Origin: Euglena gracilis | Lineage: Eukaryota > Euglenida > Euglenophyceae > Euglenales | NCBI GenBank assembly: GCA_039621445.1 | Contig: CP154955.1 | Location: 59,923,564 to 59,987,563, forward strand | Direction: 5' to 3' | Length of the DNA: 64,000 nucleotides | Shown: in pieces, positions 60,551 through 64,000 of the stretch | How the letters are laid out: every line of letters begins with the position of its first letter | Position numbering within the stretch: position 1 is the stretch's first letter | Made by a program: the position numbers and the translations under genes | The notes under the pieces: generated by a model | What the model saw: only the letters and a program-made list of their open reading frames with translations | The model's database searches: none | Told to the model about the DNA's origin: nothing

Positions 60551-60960
60551 CCCCCCCCCCCTATGTCCAACGACCCCCCTATGTCCAACGACCACCCCCC
60601 CGGTCAGAGGACACCTTTTTGGAGGTTTGGCGAAAATTTTGGCCCCGGCGCGAAGCGCCGGGCCGAAAATTTTTGTGCCCCAAATCGGTAAAAAATTTGG
60701 CCAAAATGCCATTTTGGCACTTTTTGGACAAAAATTTGTCAAAATTGCCCAGAATTTTCGGCGCAAAGTGCTGGAAGGGAAAATTTGACCTTATTTGGGG
60801 GGTGGGGTCCCGATTACCCGCCAACATTTTTTTTTGACCCCTTGTCCAACGACCACCCCCTCCCGGTCAGAGGACACCTTTTTGGTCACTACCCTATGTC
60901 CAACGACCACCCCCCCGGTCGGAGGACAGAGGTTACTGGTCGTTGGACATAGGGGGGGGG
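60551..60960. mobile_element. TA-flanked TATGTCCAACGACC element
   Basis: TA at 60549-60550 and 60961-60962, C run then TATGTCCAACGACC, and inverse at the right. Same family as 11208-11615. Confidence 0.9.
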
Positions 60961-62079
60961 TAAAGTTCAACTGTTTTTTGGCACTTTAAAACGCTCAGAA
61001 GCTGTATCCTTATCCCCTGGCCTTGGCATGAATTCCACCTATTTTGATATTTTGGCGCAGTGGTGTGCCCCTAATTCAACCAGGTTTTGTGGTCCCCCTT
61101 TGATTCCCCACCATTTTGGAGAGATTTTGAAAAGTTGAATTTTTTGACCTCGGTATGACCCAAAAACAGCCAAATTGAAATTCGCCAAAACTCACAGTCT
61201 TTGGAGTTGGACAGTGTTCAAATGTTCATAACCTGGGCTAGCCGTGGAGTTGCAAGGGAATCAAATACTGTTAGAGGGGGTCCATTTCGTTAGTCCAAGG
61301 GGGGTGCATTTCGCCGGGGTGAGATTTTCGGTCAAAAAATCGATTTTTCGAAAATATCTCGCGAAATCGGACATTGTTTCTGGCAGTGTCGGACAGAACC
61401 CTCTATCGCCCCCCATTCGCCATTTTAGCCCTGGCCCGTGTTCCATCGCGCCTTTGTGGCCTGTTTTTTTGTTGGGCTGTTTTTTTGATTAAAAAAAAAC
61501 GATATTTCCAAAATGTCTCGGAAATGAAGCAAAACCAAAGGAAATGTCCAGAGACCTAAATTGAAGCTTGGAACGCCCTTTCTAAGGGCATTTTGATTTC
61601 CCCACAACTCCATGGCTAGCCCGAGTTATGGCCATATTAAGCCGTTTTCGCTCCAAATCTGTACTGTTTTGGCCTCTTTTCCTTGTTTGGGCCGTTTCCA
61701 GGTCAAAAAAAGTCAAAAAAAATCGGACCCAGAAATCCCGGACCCAGACAAACTGTTTTCCAGCGGAAAATGTGCGGTTTTCAACCCGCCAGTCTCCCGC
61801 GACCTGGGCCGGGCCGGGCTGCCGGGCTGGGCCGGGCCGGGCCGGGCTGCCGGGCTGGGCCGGGCCGCCCTAGCTGCCACACGCCTCAAACATCTGCTGC
61901 AGCTTGGCACCATCACACACGTAAAGAGCTCAGCACTCCACACAACCTGGTACGAAACTCTATGGGCGGTGGGTGGGGGGGGGTCGACCACCCCACCTCA
62001 CCAGGCGCACCGCACAGCCGACCCCCAACCCAGGCCACCGCCACACTCCCCACAGGATCAGGGCCGCCCACTGAGACCG
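60961..62079. other. Intron-like stretch, one possible exon
   Basis: Mostly AT-rich and non-coding. At about 61871-61965 the reading LAATRLKHLLQLGTITHVKS, SALHTTWYETLWA looks protein-like after a GGGCCGGGCTGCC repeat, but the boundaries are unclear. Confidence 0.4.
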
Positions 62080-62347
62080 CCACGGGGCCGGGCAGAGCGG
62101 GGCGACCTCCAAGCCAGACATACATGCGTACCCCCGTAAACGTCCCCGGGAGGTCACAAGACCTCGTCTGGGACAGGAAGGCTCTCGCTCTCACGGGCCA
62201 GCGCCCGGGGCCGGAACGGTGAAGCCCATCCCCGCCAAGCTGAACCTCCGGCTGGACGACGAAGAGGAAGGAGCCCGGCCCTCCGCCCCTTCTGGGGCTC
62301 CCCAGGCTGGCCAGCCCCCATGGTGGCTGTTTTGTTTCATTTTTTAA
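62080..62347 (+). CDS. Candidate terminal exon
   Basis: The preferred frame reads QSGATSKPDIHAYPRKRPRE, VTRPRLGQEGSRSHGPAPGA, GTVKPIPAKLNLRLDDEEEG then ARPSAPSGAPQAGQPPWWLF, CFIF-stop near 62345. AT-rich sequence follows, as expected for a 3' end. Another frame ending at 62222 is also open. Confidence 0.5.
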
Positions 62348-63120
62348 TCATGTTATATTTTTGCATTTTATTTATTTTATTGATTGTTGGTGTTGTTATT
62401 ATTACATCATGCAATATCATTATATTTCAGTGGCATATTATGTATGGTGTTCAAATGTGCATGTAATGTTTTCTTGAAATGCATCAAAAACAACGTGCTG
62501 AGAGTTTTAAAGTGTTGCTGCTACTTCCCTCTTGAGAAAGTCATGGGTTGACTACCCAACTTGTTCGGAGGGCGGGGAAACTCCAACTTTGGACCCCTCG
62601 TTTGTTTGAATCCAGAGACAGTGAGGTTGGGGGGGGGGGGCTAGACCCATGCCCTGCCTGTGTGCGGCCGGTGGCTTGGTTCAAATTTGTCTGGCTGATT
62701 TCCCAAAAGTTCCTTGAAAGAGATTCTCAGCTCTCTTGAATATTTTGACGGTGTTTTTCGATGTTGGTTGCACACGCCGACCTGAGTTGGAAGTCACACC
62801 CCTTGATATCGACCGATTTGTCAGATGGCTGGAGGGGGCATGGCCCACATTTCGAGAGCCATCAGATTGGGCAAATGAGGGAACGAGTTGGTGTGTGAAC
62901 GTTGTTCACGCACTTCTCTGTCCAAGACCAAGATGCGAAATGCATTTTGTGGCCCTATTCTTTATCCTGAGGTCAAATTAGGCAGAAATCGAACCTGAAT
63001 CCAGCCCAAATTCCTCAAAAACCAATGCTAACTCATTGCCAGCCCTAACCCTAACCCCAATCCTCAGCCCATACCTATCCTGCCACAAAATCTCACCAGA
63101 AAAATGTATGCACAGACACA
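62348..63120. other. Intergenic or intron stretch
   Basis: AT-rich then mixed sequence, a G run at 62629-62640, CCCTAACCCTAACCCC near 63044. No exon called. Confidence 0.5.
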
Positions 63121-63141
63121 TACACACCACACACAGCACAC

Positions 63142-63176
<35 letters not shown>

Positions 63177-63260
63177 CAACACACACAACGCGCGCACACA
63201 CACAGACACACAGACACACAAAACGCACAGACACACAATACACACACAATACACACACAT

Positions 63261-63295
<35 letters not shown>

Positions 63296-63345
63296 CACAC
63301 ACAAACACAACACACACACCAGACACACACCAGACATGAATACAT
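63120..63345 (+). repeat. CA and GCAC microsatellite
   Basis: (CA)n with (GCAC)n; long Cys/Val or His/Thr frames here are artefacts. Confidence 0.95.
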
Positions 63346-63699
63346 TGGGGGGATCCTAGTGTGTCCCAGAGTGTGACATCAGAGCAGGTTTCGGAACTCA
63401 TTTGGCTGTTTGTGAAAAGCCCTTCCGACCTCCACCTCGGGTCTCTGGCTTTTGGCACCCCCCCCCCCCCATTGGACCACAGGGGAACCTAGACCCCCCC
63501 AAAAGATAATTTTTTTACTGGCAATTTTTTTTGGCAATTTCGACAAAATTTTGTCCAAAATGTGCCCACACTGGATTTGGGGGCGATTTGGGGGGAGGGG
63601 GAAAATTCGGTCTGGCGGGCCTGGCCAAATTTTTTTTTGATTTTGGCCGTGGCAGTGTTCAGGGGGATACAGGGGGGGGGAACCCTACCTCGGAGCCCG

Positions 63700-63768
63700 G
63701 GGGGCTGCCTCCGACGATCCAGTGGTGGCCATGAAGCCGAAGGGATTTGGGGGCCCCAAGAAGAAGTA
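63700..63768 (+). CDS. Terminal exon ending GFGGPKKK
   Basis: After a C/G run and CGGAG the frame reads ARGAASDDPVVAMKPKGFGG then PKKK-stop (TAG 63766-63768). A lysine-capped GFGxPKKK tail is a convincing natural C-terminus. The upstream exons are not identified. Confidence 0.65.
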
Positions 63769-64000
63769 GCCCGGCCGCCCTCCCCCCCCCCCGCTCCGCT
63801 TGCCTTGGCTACCAAGGCAGGGGGTGGGCAGGAGGGAATGAGGCTGCGCAGCCACCGTCTTGGGGGGGATCGAACGAGGGAAATTGGTCGAGGAGAATGC
63901 TGAACGAAATGTCGCCCGGGGTGTCGTTCTTTCAATATCGGTCGATGCTTCCCATGGGCGGATTCCGCTTCGCTAATACAAAAAAATAAGGGCAGCTTGT

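Noticed and set aside
1-64000. tRNA or rRNA genes, CRISPR arrays, bacterial operons
   Set aside because: No cloverleaf with A and B boxes, no rRNA landmarks and no regularly spaced spacer arrays were seen. The regular repeats are hairpin arrays without unique spacers.

Overview
This window is nuclear DNA from a eukaryote, probably a protist (possibly an alga); I cannot name the species. Coding sequence comes as short GC-rich blocks (about 55-190 bp) with strong G/C preference at third codon positions. Most start after a pyrimidine tract plus AG, several end at GTGAGC- or GTGGGC-type donors, and they sit about 1-1.5 kb apart on the + strand. No ribosome-binding sites, operons or CRISPR arrays are visible. 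The space between blocks is largely small transposons with terminal inverted repeats (TIRs), long C/G homopolymers and microsatellites. Exon boundaries and gene groupings are inferences without RNA or protein evidence.

Layout (+ strand): (A) 1.5-13.5 kb, exons of one or more unrecognised genes, including a Pro/Ala-rich part, a helical exon and two Cys-rich exons. (B) 13.5-22.8 kb, almost gene-free: a 4.19-kb element with long hairpin arrays (16558-20746), several TIR elements and hairpin clusters. (C) 22.9-42.7 kb, the best-supported gene: an N-terminal rhodanese-like domain followed by a class I SAM-dependent methyltransferase, spread over about a dozen small exons. Two of its junctions join exactly in phase. 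The 6.1-kb intron 32988-39062 contains a 3.75-kb element interrupted by a 3.43-kb element that carries its own multi-exon Cys-rich gene, which I do not recognise. (D) 43-47.1 kb, loose coding-like fragments. (E) 47.3-54.4 kb, 3' exons of a probable membrane protein, ending at 54384. (F) 56.0-63.8 kb, exons of a CxxCxxC zinc-finger protein and two further 3' ends, at about 62345 and 63768.

Two transposon classes dominate. One has CAGGG...CCCTG-like ends and 8-bp target duplications (hAT-like), and several copies have perfect duplications. The other has poly-C/poly-G ends flanked by TA (Tc1/mariner or Stowaway-like). Several elements abut predicted splice sites, so introns here may have been built or enlarged by these elements (introner-like). 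The most unusual observations are the nested cargo element inside the methyltransferase intron, two unrelated TA-flanked elements that carry the same small protein module, the hairpin-array element, and a 298-bp nested palindrome at 45901-46198.
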